DNA of 64,000 bases from Puffinus mauretanicus (lineage: Eukaryota; Chordata; Aves; Procellariiformes; Procellariidae). Below the pieces are notes generated by a model, which saw only the letters and a program-made list of their open reading frames with translations, made no database searches and was not told the origin of the DNA. Made by a program: the position numbers and the translations under genes. Within the stretch, counting starts at the first letter, position 1. Every line of letters begins with the position of its first letter. This document shows, one piece after another, positions 14,501-30,746 of the stretch. Location of the stretch: positions 682,001 to 746,000 of the forward strand of contig JAJKFH010002311.1 in the NCBI GenBank assembly GCA_023333565.1, in the 5' to 3' direction.

Positions 14501-16018
14501 ATTGCAAACAAGGCTCCCACAAGCTATCACACCTCACCCGAGCTTGCTTTCTTGATCTCAGAAATGAAGAATGTTGCCCCTAAAAGCAGGTTTCCAGTTT
14601 GAAGCGCCAGAGCGGAGGTGCTGCACAGACCAAGTAGGAAGAAAAAGATGTTCAGTTCAAGGAAAAAGGAAGCAGAAAGCCCTTCTCTGGCTCCAGGAGG
14701 GATTGCCTACTTTGGCACGTGACCCAAAGGAATGGGAGCACGTTGGTACGGGCACAGGTTCCCTCCTGAACAGTCTCACCACCATCAATCAGAGGGCTGT
14801 CGCAGCATGGTCTTCTACTGCACGCCAAGCGCATAAAACTACACCGCCCGGTTTTCGGGAAAGGTAAGCATGGGGAACTTGTTTATGCTTCTCAAGAAGC
14901 CGAGTGAAGAACAACATTTTTTAGTGATAATATATCTAACTTTACGCATGCATGACGTACCGAATTTGTTGCTTCATAAAGCTACCAGCAGGTCCCCCAG
15001 CACTGCTCTCCAGAGGCGTTTGTGAGGCTCAGAGCACGGGCAGAGGCAGCAGGTCCAGACAGACCGGGACCGAGCTGGGGGACCGCATGCTGACTGGGAG
15101 CGGGAACCGTGCAGCCCCCCTGCCTGGGAGACGGGTGACACCCCGACGGTACCCCCGGCCATACCACACCGACCCCCGGCTCCAGCGGGGCCAGGGCAGC
15201 ACCGCACGCCCTCGGCTGAGGAGAAGGACACTGGCTGTCTACCACGCCTTTTGGCATAAGCCAGAGTTTGAGTTTAAGCTGCAGTGCTTTAACTGATGGA
15301 GATCTTTATTCCCCCATGCTCTTTTCATAGCCACTGCTGCCCTGGCACCGCTGGGACCACAGAAGGCGACGGTGGTTTAGACTGGCTTCGGTGTGAAAGA
15401 AAAGACAAACTCAAAGATGTATTTCCCCACGCGAGCTCCTGAGCCACGGGGGTTCGACGACCTGAGACCCACGCCCTCCGCTAAGGGACAGCTTTTGCAG
15501 TCACTGGGTGACAAACTACCAAAAAATGCATCAGCAGCGAGTAACAAATCTAAAGGGAGGAGGTTCTGCATCACAGGGACACACAGGGGCACAACAGGGA
15601 CACGTCAAAAACGTGAGCCTTGATATGCAGTTTCATCTGGCAGAACAATATTCAGATGAAAAGCCTTTCAAAGTTCTGCTTTTCTGTGGTTTCATAAAAG
15701 GTGAAAAGGGAAAGAAGATCGGAGGAAGCCCAGCAGTAAGACTGGAATAAACGCTGAAGTCAGTCTGTCTGCAGCTCAGAACATAAATGAATATTTTGCC
15801 TAAGGAGGATTAAGAAAAATGGAGAGTACATTACAGGGAAGGAGTTTTTACAGTACTCTGTTCTTTTCACCTTTCGAAACAACGGCTGAAAGTGAGCATT
15901 AAGGCTGCATGTAAATAAGGCTGAAGAGTAAAGACCAAGGAGAGGAACCGCTTATTTAAGCTAAAGGTCAGCGCTGGTACAAAGACTTAGATAACCATAA
16001 CTATACTGGTGTGGGAAT

Positions 16019-16042
16019 AAAAAAAAAAAAAAAAAAAAAAAA
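16019..16042. repeat. Poly-A tract (A24)
   Basis: A run of 24 adenines. No SINE or LINE body is recognisable immediately to its left, so I treat it as simple sequence. Confidence 0.95.
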
Positions 16043-19000
16043 GAAGATTTCTAACGCTTGATATTTTAACCCACCAATATTCTGGAACAACTCTCCACTG
16101 GGTGTTGAGAAACTCCAGGTTTTTTCAGATGGAGCTGTTAGAAGATGTGATGCCTGCTGCAGCAGAACAAGCTACCATGTCCTAAGGAGGTCCCACCTGC
16201 AATACCCACAGCTTATTGTTTTCCCCTTCTGCTTATCTCAGCGTTACCTCAATTAACATATATCCTTAATGATGAGAATAAATGGGAGGGGGGGAGGAAG
16301 GGGAAAGCAGTTCCCCCTCTTCTTATCCAATAAGCAATTCTGATGCCTGATTAAAAACAGCTTACATGTGAGTTGTGATGGGGTAACTAATAAAACTTTC
16401 ATATGTATTTCAAACTTCCACTTTCAAAACACTAACATATTTACTAAATGCAAAATTACGTTTATGGCTTCAGGAGAAGATTCAAAGAATCATCTTTTTT
16501 TAAGTAGTGAATGACCAAGCAATTTTTTGATAGTGTGTTTCTGGTAACATTATTCAAGAAACATTACAAACAGAAACAGAATGAGCTTAAGCTAAACAAT
16601 CGTCTCTGTTAGACAAACATTTTTCTTGGTAGAAACGAAGCAGCAATTAGTGCAGAAAGTGAAAAGGTCCTGACAGGAGAGCAGGGGGGTGGAGGCTGGC
16701 CAAGGGCTCCAGCGCTCCGTCCCAGCGCTGGCAACTGCTCACCCAGTTCTCGCTCCGCGTTACAGCCGGGCCCTGATCCTCACGGGTACTCCCCAGATAC
16801 GTGTCCTAATTCATGCTTGATTTAAACATACCAAGGCAATTAAAATATTTTGATAAACATTTTGAAAGGCTTTAACTTTTGTAAAAAAGTAAATTAAAAA
16901 TTTGAGCTTTTTTCCCCAATTTCAAAACTTTTTCATCTACACAATCCTGAAGTTATTTCACGTCTTCTGAGCAGCCTGAAATCTGCAACTGTGAGAAATA
17001 ACTTAAAAGATCAGATTTGGAATAAGAAACCTGCATCCAATAGATGGCGTTGCCCCCTAATAATCATGTATCTGGCACTCACTAAAATTTTTCTATCTCA
17101 TGAATAATAATAAAATCTGCAAAGGACCCTGCCCTAATTACCCTGAAAGTCCCTTCAGTCATCGCCATCTCTGCTTTCCATGATCTATGTGGAAGCTTAT
17201 TAAGAAAGTAAGAAAACAAGTGTTGTGAATATTCACCCACACATCAAATTAACCGAGCGAATCATTCAGACAATTTACTGGTAGAAATCTGAAGTTAGTT
17301 CCAGGAGCCTCAGAGAACAGACTGCCAGCTGACAGGGAGGAGAGCGCGCTTTGGAGAAAAGGCTAGCAAACATCAGCGATACACGATCCCCTTCAAATAG
17401 CTGGTGGCTATTACACAGAATCCGTTTTAAAAGAACAGGAGGAAAAAGTCAAGAAGAGAAAAATAAGGTATTTTAGCATGCCTGCCAAAGTAAGGGCAAA
17501 TCAAGCCAGAGGGAAGATTTAGCCCTAGACGTACATGCAGCTGTAAGCGCACGTTGCTGTCCTGCCGACCAGCACCTCTGGGCTTCTGCAGAACTGCTGC
17601 AGATCACCAGGTTGTGTATGATGTGTTACAGACCCACCCCGAACTCACACGGCGAAGCCAGACATGCCAGAAATTACTCCGTATACTAACAACCCCTCTG
17701 CTCACCGTGGAGCCAGCTCAGTAGCTGAAGTACGAATTAGACAAAGTTAAAAGTGCAAGGACGACAGCACTGGTTAAATGCTACTGCTAAGTGGAAGGAC
17801 AGGTTTTGTCACCACTCTCCTTGTGCTCTGAAAACAGAGATGTAAGGAAGTGTACAGTTGTGCTCTTCACCTCTCCCTCTCCAACTGCATCAGGAATTAG
17901 CTATTAGTTTGAGATGCCAAGACTTCACAGACTTATCTGGACTTTCCATTTTCAGTGCGATGATGCACACTGAAAGGAATTGTGGTCAGTGTCTCCTGGA
18001 GGCCAGCGGGAGATGTTCAGCTGCTTCATCACGCTGGCTGCTGAATAGGTGGGGAAAAAAGTCATGCAGCGTGCGCAGGCTCCTCGCACAGATCATCAAG
18101 GAAACGTATTTGGAAAGCGATACACACAGCTCTGTGCAGCACCGTGGTCATCTTGGCTAGGACCGCAGGACAGCAAAAATGCTCAGTGACATCGCATAGA
18201 TCAATATACAGCAGTTCTTGTGGACCCATTTTATAGTTAAATTAATAAATCATGATCCAAATGACTTAAGCTGAAACAAGATAGAGCAGTCCACTATCAC
18301 TATTTGCCTGCATTTTAGAGCTATTTATAAAATAAATCTGGCCATCTTAGCTTCCATAGGACAGCTGTCTAAAAAAATACGGGAACATACCATGTTGTCA
18401 GCTACTCGATTTGGAAAATAAACCCCAGAATTTCAGAACAGAAAATGAACCAGCCACGTATACCTAACCATGTGGTTCTGCCAGCAAAGTACTGAGTGAT
18501 ACTGCAGATGTAGCAGGAAGAAGTCTATGCTACCTTCTCTATAATGCACATTTTGCAAGGACTAAAGATAACACCTTTTAGAAACAAGAAAACAATTATA
18601 TTTACACACACAAAAAAGAATAAGGCACATTCAAAATAGAGATATTTTATCCAAGCTTTACGTAAAGGCTATTGAAAGTCAATGAGAAATAACAGCTGAT
18701 CACATAGTACAAGGAATAATAAAGAACATTGCCAATGAACTTTTCTGAAAAGATAAGGCAAATATTTTGTCATTTAAACATTTTTAATTCCAAGCACTCA
18801 TTTCAACATCATCCTTAAGTACATCCTCTTCTAGATCACTGGTTAACTGATAAGAAAATATGTATCTTACTTAACATCAGAAAAGTGTAAATACCTCAAA
18901 CATAAGCATCATGGCATTTTGTAGGGAGGAATTTTAGGGAAAAAAAAACCCTCAGTGGATTTTCTCTGCAACAGATAAGTATACTGCTATAAACCCTAAC

Positions 19001-19194
19001 TGTTAAAAATCAGATTTTTCATTTATTTCAGAGCAGGGGTATCCCCTAACTTCAGACTTTCATTATTAACCCATCTGTGGCTCCCATTCAGTTCCAGTGA
19101 ATGAAGACAGTAGGGCTCTATATACTTTGAGTCCTTCATTAAACTATTGATCCCCTCAGCATTATCCATAATGTTCCAGCAGCTCAGCATGTCA

Positions 19195-19497
<303 letters not shown>

Positions 19498-20537
19498 TCA
19501 GCTGCCAGCTTTCATAATTGGCATTCAGCAAATAAAGCCAACTGATGTTTGATACATGATCGCAGAATCGTATCAGATTTATTTATTTTTATTACAGAGT
19601 GTTGAATCCTTCCATTGAATTTGGGAATAATCTATGTGATAGTCACTAGGTCCCTGAATGTCCATGTGCATATCTTGTTCACAGTGGAACACCACAATAA
19701 TGCTGGATGTCAAATGGTTAAACAAGACAATCTTAACACCCTGAATGATTTCAAAGCACTTTTCCTTGAAAATCAAATGAGAAAGAATGAGAGAAAGCAT
19801 AGGGAAAAATATGCAAACTCATAAATTGTTGTTTGGCACTGGGGGAGGGGAGGGGGAAGGAAAATTTATCAAACACTCTAATCTAATAACATCCTTCAGG
19901 TGAAAAGGAACTGAGAAGCATGCAATAGTCCTTAACATTCAGGCATCAACTTGAATTCAAACAATTGCAAAATTCAAGGAATTTCTACACCTTGAAACAC
20001 AAGAGAGTCAAAATCCTTATTTCAAATTCAAATATTTGGGAATATCATTGTGCCTTTCTTCTAAAAGGGAGAGCAGACCTGTGAAAACTGCTGACTGCAT
20101 TTGCAATTAAATTTTAATTTTACGGTTAGATTTTACTATAACAACGTCTGCCAGAGATTTCTAGACTTAGTCTATAAAAATATGTTGCTGACTATATTTA
20201 TGGCTTCAAACAACAAATCTTACAATGATCTATCTCCTTGTTCTTCAGGATTCCCAGAGTGCCATAGCAACTGCTCTCATACAGGTATGATACACTTGTT
20301 TCTGCAGTGCAGGATAGCACTCGGGAAGAAAAACAGCACGAAACACGGTGTTACAGGAAAAAAAAAAAGAAAAAAAAAAGAAAGAAAATCGCTAGCTGTT
20401 GTGCAGGAGAAAGGGCAAGACTAAGCAGCTCAGGTGCACTTTTGCATTCCTGTCCATCCATCCCTGAGGACGTCTGCCATGCCCATCATCCCTCCCCGCC
20501 TCGCCGCTTTCAGTTTTGCTCTCGGACTCTCAGGGTC

Positions 20538-20607
20538 CCTTCCAGGAAATATTTTCCCTTGCCCATCCACAGCCTTCCAGGAAATATTTTCCCTTCCCCA
20601 CCCACAA
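20538..20607. repeat. Two-copy tandem duplication, 35-bp period
   Basis: A 35-bp unit beginning CCTTCCAGGAAATATTTTCC occurs at 20538-20572 and 20573-20607, with three differences. Each copy contains TTCCAGGAA, which fits the generic TTCNNNGAA pattern bound by STAT factors. Any function is inference. Confidence 0.9.
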
Positions 20608-20639
20608 CCTCACGCGAGCCCCCGTTCCCTTCTGGTGGA

Positions 20640-20815
20640 AGGAGTGCCACCCCACACGTGGGGCGGGCGCACACCCTCCTAGCGAAGGGGGGCAGACGCG
20701 GGGAGGCCCCTCCGAGGCATTGCCCCCGGCGCGCCGTGCCGCGGCCCCCCAGCACCCACACCCAGTGCCTCGGGCCAGGCTCACCCGCTGCACCCGCACA
20801 GAAGAAGGTGCTGCA
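20640..20815. other. CpG-rich intronic block
   Basis: Dense GC sequence with repeated CGC/GCG steps lies next to the 35-bp duplication. Long frames are open on both strands because of composition. No gene family is recognised. Confidence 0.55.
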
Positions 20816-23800
20816 GCAGAGGGATGCAGATGACTTCAAGCAAGACCAAAGGGATGGCGCTGACCGTGAAAGACCTGACAGCTCTGCTGGTAATTCCCAC
20901 TCAAGAGGACAAGACAAAGACAAAACCTCCATTATTTCCTTATCTACCTCTTACTCCACCTGGCACAGCCAACCAATATGGCAAAGTCGTCCATGAAAGC
21001 CTACAAGCCATCAGACGTGCTATCCCATACTGCCACGTGCTGTGGTCAGCACAGAACCCTCCCTTCCAAAGCGTACAAGTAAGATGAGGGGCAACTTTTT
21101 AACACTCGTTTTTCTTGGGATATGGAAATATTTCCAGGCCACCCATCACCTCTGTTACTTTCTTTTGCAGCCAGCATCTGATTCATCAAGCTGCTTTTCA
21201 TATTCCTTTGGTCAGTGGTAGCTACACAACTTATTTATTTATTATTGAATAATAATAATAGTTTCTCATTTATTATTAAAAAGTCAAAAAGGAGTGCTTA
21301 GAAAAAAAATCAGAAGTTGTTGGTAAATAGCTCGGGAGCAGGAGAGGCAGGAGCCAGTCATGAGAAAAAAGAAGAGAAAAGGGATAATGCTGTGGGCAAG
21401 CAGGTGCCTGCAGGGTCTAAAGCCCACCACACATGGTGAATAAGGCATGGGACTGTAATAAGAGAGCATTCACGTTTTTCAGCATTTCACGTCAAACTGC
21501 AAACACCTGCACAATTAAAGTGGTGCCCAGGTGAACAGGGAAGGGGCTATTTTTAAGGCTATTTTATATAACCAGCAAACTCAGGATCTATATATAAACT
21601 TATAAAAAACCACACACTGCTTGATCATTACAAGTAAAATGGACTACAACAGAAAGTTTCTACATAAAATGTTTTATATCCCCATTAATTCTATTACACT
21701 ACTGAATGGGCACAGTCCACTTGTCTCCTCCAATAGATTCAGAACGAGAATATCACATACTATTATATGTAAGCAAACAGCACTTCTCTCCTTACTGCAT
21801 TTAAATGCCCATTTAGACAGAGTGCTGAGTCAGTATTTTTCTTCGAAAAGAAGAATCCATCAGACTGCATAACAACAGAGGGTTTGGGGAAAAGCAGCTT
21901 CAAGGAAATAGATGTTTTTGAGTTTAATTTTCTAAACAAAATTACACCTTAAACTGACATTCAGTTGTCAGCTCTTTAGCCTCATTCTTTATCTTTTAGT
22001 TAGCTTAGCATTGTTACAACCACACATAGATTTAAATATTTTAATCCTTTGCACCCCTTTCTACATGTCTGTATGGTAGAGTTCAATAGAGAATGATGTG
22101 CCAGCATATATTGAGACTATGCTACAAATTTGTTTTTGCAAGCTGGTGCATCTATATCCATAGTTGGCATCTTGATGGAGACCCTGCTCTGAGTGCTGCC
22201 CCATTACTGCTCTGCAGAGAAACTTCCGTTGGCCAGCAGACCACTTCTTCCAGCGTTGGAGGAACTCTGCTGGAACCGACAGAATTGTGCTGCTATTGCT
22301 GGTACCAGCTCATCCTCCACATTAAAGGACGAGCTGTGACCTGCACATAGCCTTCCCTCCTGCCTGTTCCAGATGAAAACTGCGGACATAGATGAAGATG
22401 GTCCAGTCTCCCCCTGTGATCTCCTCACCCTCACCAGTCTCTTCCGCTTTTGGGTCCTCCGAACACAAGCCACCAGCCAGATGATGCGGGGGTAACAGGC
22501 TGCAAAGGCTGCAAGCTGAGCTGAAGCTAGCACCGTGCAGTAGGCTAAGCACCTGGATGCCACGCTGCAGGGTGGGGACTCGGCGTAAGCAGGCTGGGAT
22601 AACGACTGGTTAGGAAAATGATCTGTCAGCTTCCACCAAATACTAGCAACCACACTTGCCACTTGGAAACGGGGCTGCTTGGGCTGGCTGGGGTTTAGGC
22701 TGATACTGGAAAGGCCAGCAGCAGCAACACTGTGGTTCAGTGAAGGCCCACCAACTGTTTTAAAACCTGACTATAGCCATATAAAACACTTGTTATTTTA
22801 AATTTCATCTATCTTCCCGTGTGAGACTATCCCAATACACAGACCGCTTTAACTCAGCAGCCTGTACTAAGTACATGACCTGACCAAGCAGAGTCCATAA
22901 GGGACCACTCAGCTGTAATCCAACTGCTGAATCTGGAAAATGCTCAAGTTAAACAGAATTTTGCAGCCTTCAATATTATCCTTCACAATTTTAAAGAAAT
23001 TCAGAAATATTTCATATTCATTGCATTGTACTTCAATACTTATTTTATTCTGATAAGAAATGGGTTTGCATAGAGCATGCCAAAAGGTATTACAATCCTC
23101 TAAAGAATAACACTTAGGGGAAAAACAAATAGACACCATAATCGTATGCTGTAAGATATGATACCCAAAAATACCCACAGCGATGGATTTACCTCATCAC
23201 CACCCATCAGGATTGAGTCACGCTCACAGCAATTAATGGCATGACTGCTACATTTGTACAACAGAAAAAAAACCCCGAAAAGCCGAGAGGAATGATAATC
23301 AGGTACTTTAACTCGGCACACTGCTGCTCCCAGCCCTGGGTTTAATGTTCTGCTGAAACAGGAATGTCGCTTCCAAGAGACCGCAGAGGCACCAGGAAAC
23401 GTTTGCCATTACAGCCATGAGTAAGGTACTTCTATAATGTCCTCTGAGGAAGAAGAGCTTGCACTGAGACACCTGAATGATTTTGCCACAACAGGGGTGC
23501 GCATAACACGGTACAGCAGAAAGAGCACTGCGATATTAAAAGAATTAACCATAGGATTATGTCAAAGTGCTTCCACTTGGAATCTCTCCAGAGATTCAAC
23601 CATTTGCTAAAATCTGATGAAAATTTCCATCGGGCTGAGTGATCCCATTGGTGGGGTGCTGTATCATTTTTACAATGGCTATAACTATGGAGAATAGGAA
23701 ATATTACTAGTAATTTAACAAAATTTTAAGATACCTTATCACTATAAAAATACAACAGGAATAGGGAGATTTTTGCACTAATTCCCCTTACCTTTGCATT

Positions 23801-25330
23801 TATATCTTAAGGTAAGCCTTTTAAAGTATCAGGAAGAAGGAAGATTACCGCTATCAGTATCCTACCTGTCAACAAGATAATTGTTCTTTTCTTGAAACTA
23901 TTCAATATTTTAATAGCTTATTAAATTAAAATGTAATGGTCGACAGATGATTATTATGATTTATTGGTTGTACCAGTTTAACAGTATAACTGGGATATTT
24001 ATCATAGTCTAAAGATACTGTAAATGTTCCCATTTTATAGATCACATTTTACTACGCAAAAGTACCATTTTAAGAGTGAAGTAGAACTAGCCCAAGACAA
24101 AGACGACTGACGGTGCTGAACTCCTGCTGAAGGGCAGTGGGAGCTGGCGGCTGAACAGCCACTCGTGCCTTTCGGTGCCCTCTGAACTGCCAAGTCACCC
24201 ACAATGTGAGCACAAGACAGCCACTGCGCTTCTCCTTCCCTTTGATTTTGTGCAAATTCATACTTGTTATTTCTGAGCTGCCTGTCGCCACAGGAAAGCT
24301 TTAAATGCTGCCAAAGCCGTTTCCACACGCTGCAGAGTGCAGGGCAGCTCTAAGCGACCAGCAGTGCTCTCCACACTTTGCGAGGTTTAATTTCAGTTGA
24401 ATCTTCTGTGTCCAGTGCGAGCGTCCCAAAAACGTTTCTAAAACCAGGGGAGAGGGCAGCCTCCTACCAGGAGGGCAAGGGTGCTACTCGCTGCCTACAA
24501 CAATTTTGGAGCACAACCTGCTCCCTTGACAGATGCCTGGGAGACAGCCACAGGGCAGAGAAAGCAAGGCTCTATTCCAGGAAGGCATTTGGTACTTTCT
24601 ATTCCTTATCTCCGTTTCACTGACCTTGCCTATGGGATGGCACTGCTACGCAGCTGTGTGACCAGCTCAGAGGACTTGGAAGTGCCTGGTGAGGAGATGA
24701 TCTCCTCCAATAACTATGCCCTACTGCCAGCTAGTAGGCAGATTACAGCAGCTATTGGCAACAAGGAAGTAACATTTATTCTCAAAATTCTACCACCAAG
24801 CCCCCCAAAACCACATCCTTATTTTCTGCTGTCACCATTTTCTTTTTTCCCCAGTCGCTTTGATGGTGGCAATTAATTCACTCAGGCAGGTTGTGCATAC
24901 TGGAATCTAACTTGTTACTCAAGTACATTATTCTCATTTTTGTAAAAACAAAGATATTGATAAATCTTTTGGAGGCAGCTGCTCAGGTTGTGTGGCTGTT
25001 CCAATGGAGTGGCTAGGATATATGGAGGATACATGCAGGACAGAGTTTTTCATGAGATTACACAGTATTTTCCTCTTTTTGGACTTTTAAAATATCCAAA
25101 CTTCAAGGAGTTGTTAATGCTTTTCTTTTCTGATCCACGTCTCTGTCAGATGTGACAGAGAACTAAAAGCCTACAAAGGCTTATGGGTGAGCTAAAAACA
25201 CTCTTCACATTTGCTTCACATTGTTTTAAGGGCAAGCATCATGTAAAAGATTGTTTCACTCTTAAGTAAGAAATATATCCTGCTGGTGACCCTACCATTT
25301 ACTTCACAGTATTCTTGGAGGAAAAGCTCA

Positions 25331-27256
<1,926 letters not shown>

Positions 27257-30200
27257 TCAGTTCAAGGTCAACGGGAGCACTCAAACAGTTAGAATATAAT
27301 GGACTTCCAACAATGAACAGTGATTAGGAGTCAGGGTGTTCTATCATCAAATACAAAATCGAATAATTAACCATGAAGATTGAAAACAGTATGTGCATCT
27401 GTCCAAAGTGTTAAAAAGGCCTTGTTAACAAATTATCTGTATGTGCTGAATACATATCACCCAACTGAGGACAAGGCAAATGAAGAATGTCTTCCCAAGA
27501 ATTTATGGTTTATTCTTTTACAACATTTTAAACCCAGGCTGAAAAATCCCCTGTTCATAGTAATTCTCCTTAATTCAGCTAAGCGCTGGTTATACGAGGG
27601 TAAAAGAAGAAGCTTCTTAAAGAACTAAAACCACCAAATCTATTCAATTTAATTTTCTTTACTGCATGACTCAGTTGCAGCAGCATGATGAGATGACAGA
27701 CAGCCCCATACCTTATGCTTTCTAATTACTGAAATTATTCAAACGCTCTTTAGAATTTCTAACACTGAGGTTTTTACTGCAGTTCTTTGAATAACAGTAA
27801 GGGATTAACTGGCATCTAAATTTTCCATACACAATGCTTTTATTTGCTATGACAAGATAAATGCAAGAAATAATAAGGTAATAACAAGTACCCAATAACT
27901 ATATTAAGAAAAATAAAATCTAGTATTTGATAATTGAGAGACTACGTACCTGACAAAGAAGATACATAAGCTTATTTTTGTCTGAAAGCTTCCTTTCTTA
28001 AAATTGTACTATTTTAATTCCCATTGTTGCATACATCACAGCAGAGCCCAGTTCCATTAGGCTAGCTGTACATTATCCAGCAGTTCTACCAATCCTTCCT
28101 GCACTCCCACCCACAGGCCACCCAAAGCGTTCCCAGTCCATGGGCCCAGAGCACAGGTACCTCTCCAGGCTAACAACATCGTGCCTTTAGTAAATCAACC
28201 TAATACATAACGATGCATCTGATCTGTGTTTTAGGGCAGTTCCTACAAGACTGCAGAATTCAGCAGCGCTCAAAGGCCCTCGGACAACGAGGGTTACAGA
28301 TCGGGGAAGAGCAGCGGTGTGCCAAGGCAGTATTTCGGCGCTGGCTTCGATGCACTGCAGGCACGCAGGTCTCCCTGGGAGAGGACATTTCTCCAAGGGA
28401 AAACTGCAGCAGTGCAGGGGGAAGAAATGTTGGGGAAAGAGCTATGGGGAAAACAGGGAAGAATGTGCTCTGATATGGAATCGGGCTTTTACAGAAGGGG
28501 AGGGAACACCTAGGAACCAGTGTGCTTTGGGATTAAGCTGAACCATTCAGCCTATCCCACAAAGGAAACTTCCTCTGAAATGACTATTGCAGCAAGGGAA
28601 GAGAGACCACAAACCATTTGCCAGCTCTAAAACATTTTAAAGTTTTCCTATAACATCTAGTCTGATCAATCCTGCTGCTATGATCACACTTGCAGCAAGC
28701 AGTAGCCCTTGAAGTCTTTTTAAATAAAATAAAAGACAAAACCTGGTATCAGTCCACCATTTGAGTACACTGCAATTCCTCATGGATTTTGCTAAGTCAT
28801 GAGAAATTATGTTTGAGAATGCACTGAAACCCCTCCTCAGCTATCCCTTCTCTTTGCTATTTTACTTAGAGATTAAGTAACAAAAAAGGTATTAACCTGT
28901 AAACAACATACATAGGTTTACTCTTTTTCTGTGGAAATGAAGTACTTTTCTGCAGACGACCACGGCAGCAATCGCTGCTCCTGAGGCGCAGAGAGGGAGC
29001 GGATCCCATGCTGCACAGGAAGATTGCGGCTCCTGAACACGTGTAAGTGAACAGCACTAACTGGCCAACACAGGGGCATCGAGTTTTAAAGCAGTTCCTA
29101 CACCTTAGCTGGTTATATTACGGGTATATGTGAATGCTAAGTGTTAATAAAAGTGAAGCTTTTCATTAAAGCAACTGTGTAATTCAAGTGCACGTTAACA
29201 ATACAAGATAGTTTTATTATATGAAAAAAAGATAAAATCTGCACCCTTCTCTACTATCAATGTGATTTCAAATGGTTTAATACTTCGACAGATGCACATG
29301 AGATAAAAATACATTCAATAAAATGAGTACTAGTCCAGTGATATAATCATATCTAGAATCCGCAGTTTCAGAAGAATACCATGCATTTCCAAACGCCGAG
29401 GATGGCCCGGTTGGGTAAGTTGTGGCTCACGACAATGCACAACAGTGACAACAGAGCACCAGAAAGCACCATTAGCAGCTCTGCACCACCAGCAACCGTA
29501 ACCAGACATCTCTCATTCTGCAGCCTTTACGCATCCGCGCAGTCCCGCTGCTGCCAGAGGGATTACTCGTTTAAGTCAGGGCTGCCGCTTCCCACTGCAT
29601 TAATTTTACACATTTGATGCTATTAGAATGGCTGAATGGGAACACACTGCTCCAAATCCCCAGCCTGCCTGCACTAGAGGCTGCTGGCCAGAGGTTCAGC
29701 TGCGTCCACGTCGCTCGGCATACCTGGGAGGCAAGGGGCCATAAAATCTCTCTTTTTACTCCTCCGGACCCACTGGGCTGGTTGGCTTAGCCCTTACTTA
29801 CACCTTAGAGGAGCCTCAAGACTTCTTTAAACCAGAAAGCTGCCAGCAACCTCTATGGCAGGCAAGCCACAGAAAATAAAAGCAGACTCATGGAGAACAG
29901 TATAGTCATTCTACACTTCTACCTCTTTAGCATCTCTATATGCTTCCAATTTGTAAAAACTGGTTTATCAGGGTCAAAGTTCATTCTGCTCTGAAAACAA
30001 AGAGTCGGACACAACCTGCTCTGAAAAGAAATGAGGGAAAGAAGAAATTGAAACAACGCAAAAGATGTGGAAATCACAATACACGTGTCTTGTACTCCAG
30101 GGGCACCAAACCCCCACAAACAATACAGTGTCAGCATTTCCATCACGCTATGCCACAAAGCCCAAGGAGATTAAACCCACAGGACTCAAAACGGCAAGAA

Positions 30201-30347
30201 AAAGCATCCGTTCACTTGTTCAAACCCCAAAAATATTTGGGTTAATCTGTCTATTCACCTTGTGACAATAACATTTGAGAGCATCTCTTTTTTCAGGCTA
30301 AACCAGAAAAATTATTTATCTTTAACAGAAGCTATTCTGCATTTTCT

Positions 30348-30371
30348 TATGCTAGAGTTTACTCTAGCATA
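30348..30371. repeat. Perfect 11-bp inverted repeat, 2-nt spacer
   Basis: TATGCTAGAGT (30348-30358) and ACTCTAGCATA (30361-30371) are exact reverse complements separated by TT. Confidence 0.9.
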
Positions 30372-30680
30372 TTTCAGAGCCAGGATGGAGAGCACAAAAG
30401 GTGGTGTTTTTTTTTTCCCAACACTTCAACAAGAGACCACATGTGAAAATGTGAGTTAGAAATTAAGCGTGATGTGGCACTTTCTCAGATGCACTGAAAA
30501 TCTCCTCTCGGGCACTATTTGACAGGGTTCTTCTTCCCAGTGCTCTTTGAATTTTTTTTTGTAAAGAGTAATAGAAGTTTACAAACCCAACTAGCTTGTT
30601 GCAAAGTCTGTTTATGCTCTTGTAGAGGATTTAGGTAGCATGTGGCAACTGAACAGTTACTTTACTTACTTCTTTAATTT

Positions 30681-30746
30681 AGAGAGAGAGGTGTCTATAG
30701 AGGACGACACATCCGCTCTCTCTCTCTTTTTTTTTTTTTAAAAAAA
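30681..30746. repeat. (AG)n ... (CT)n-T13-A7 composite
   Basis: (AG)5 at 30681-30690 is followed 25 bases later by (CT)6 from 30716, which passes directly into T13 (30727-30739) and A7 (30740-30746). The AG and CT arms are complementary and the T and A runs are also complementary, so the block is a composite inverted-repeat microsatellite. Confidence 0.85.

Noticed and set aside
14037..14555. 172-codon proline/serine-rich plus-strand frame
   Set aside because: It overlaps a C-rich block with several competing frames on both strands, shows no family resemblance and has no splice context.
20307..20996. 229-codon open frame on the plus strand, the longest in the window
   Set aside because: It starts in a lysine-coding A/G-rich tract, crosses the 35-bp duplication and a CpG-rich block, and is matched by long frames on other strands. 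It has no recognisable domain. Composition explains it.
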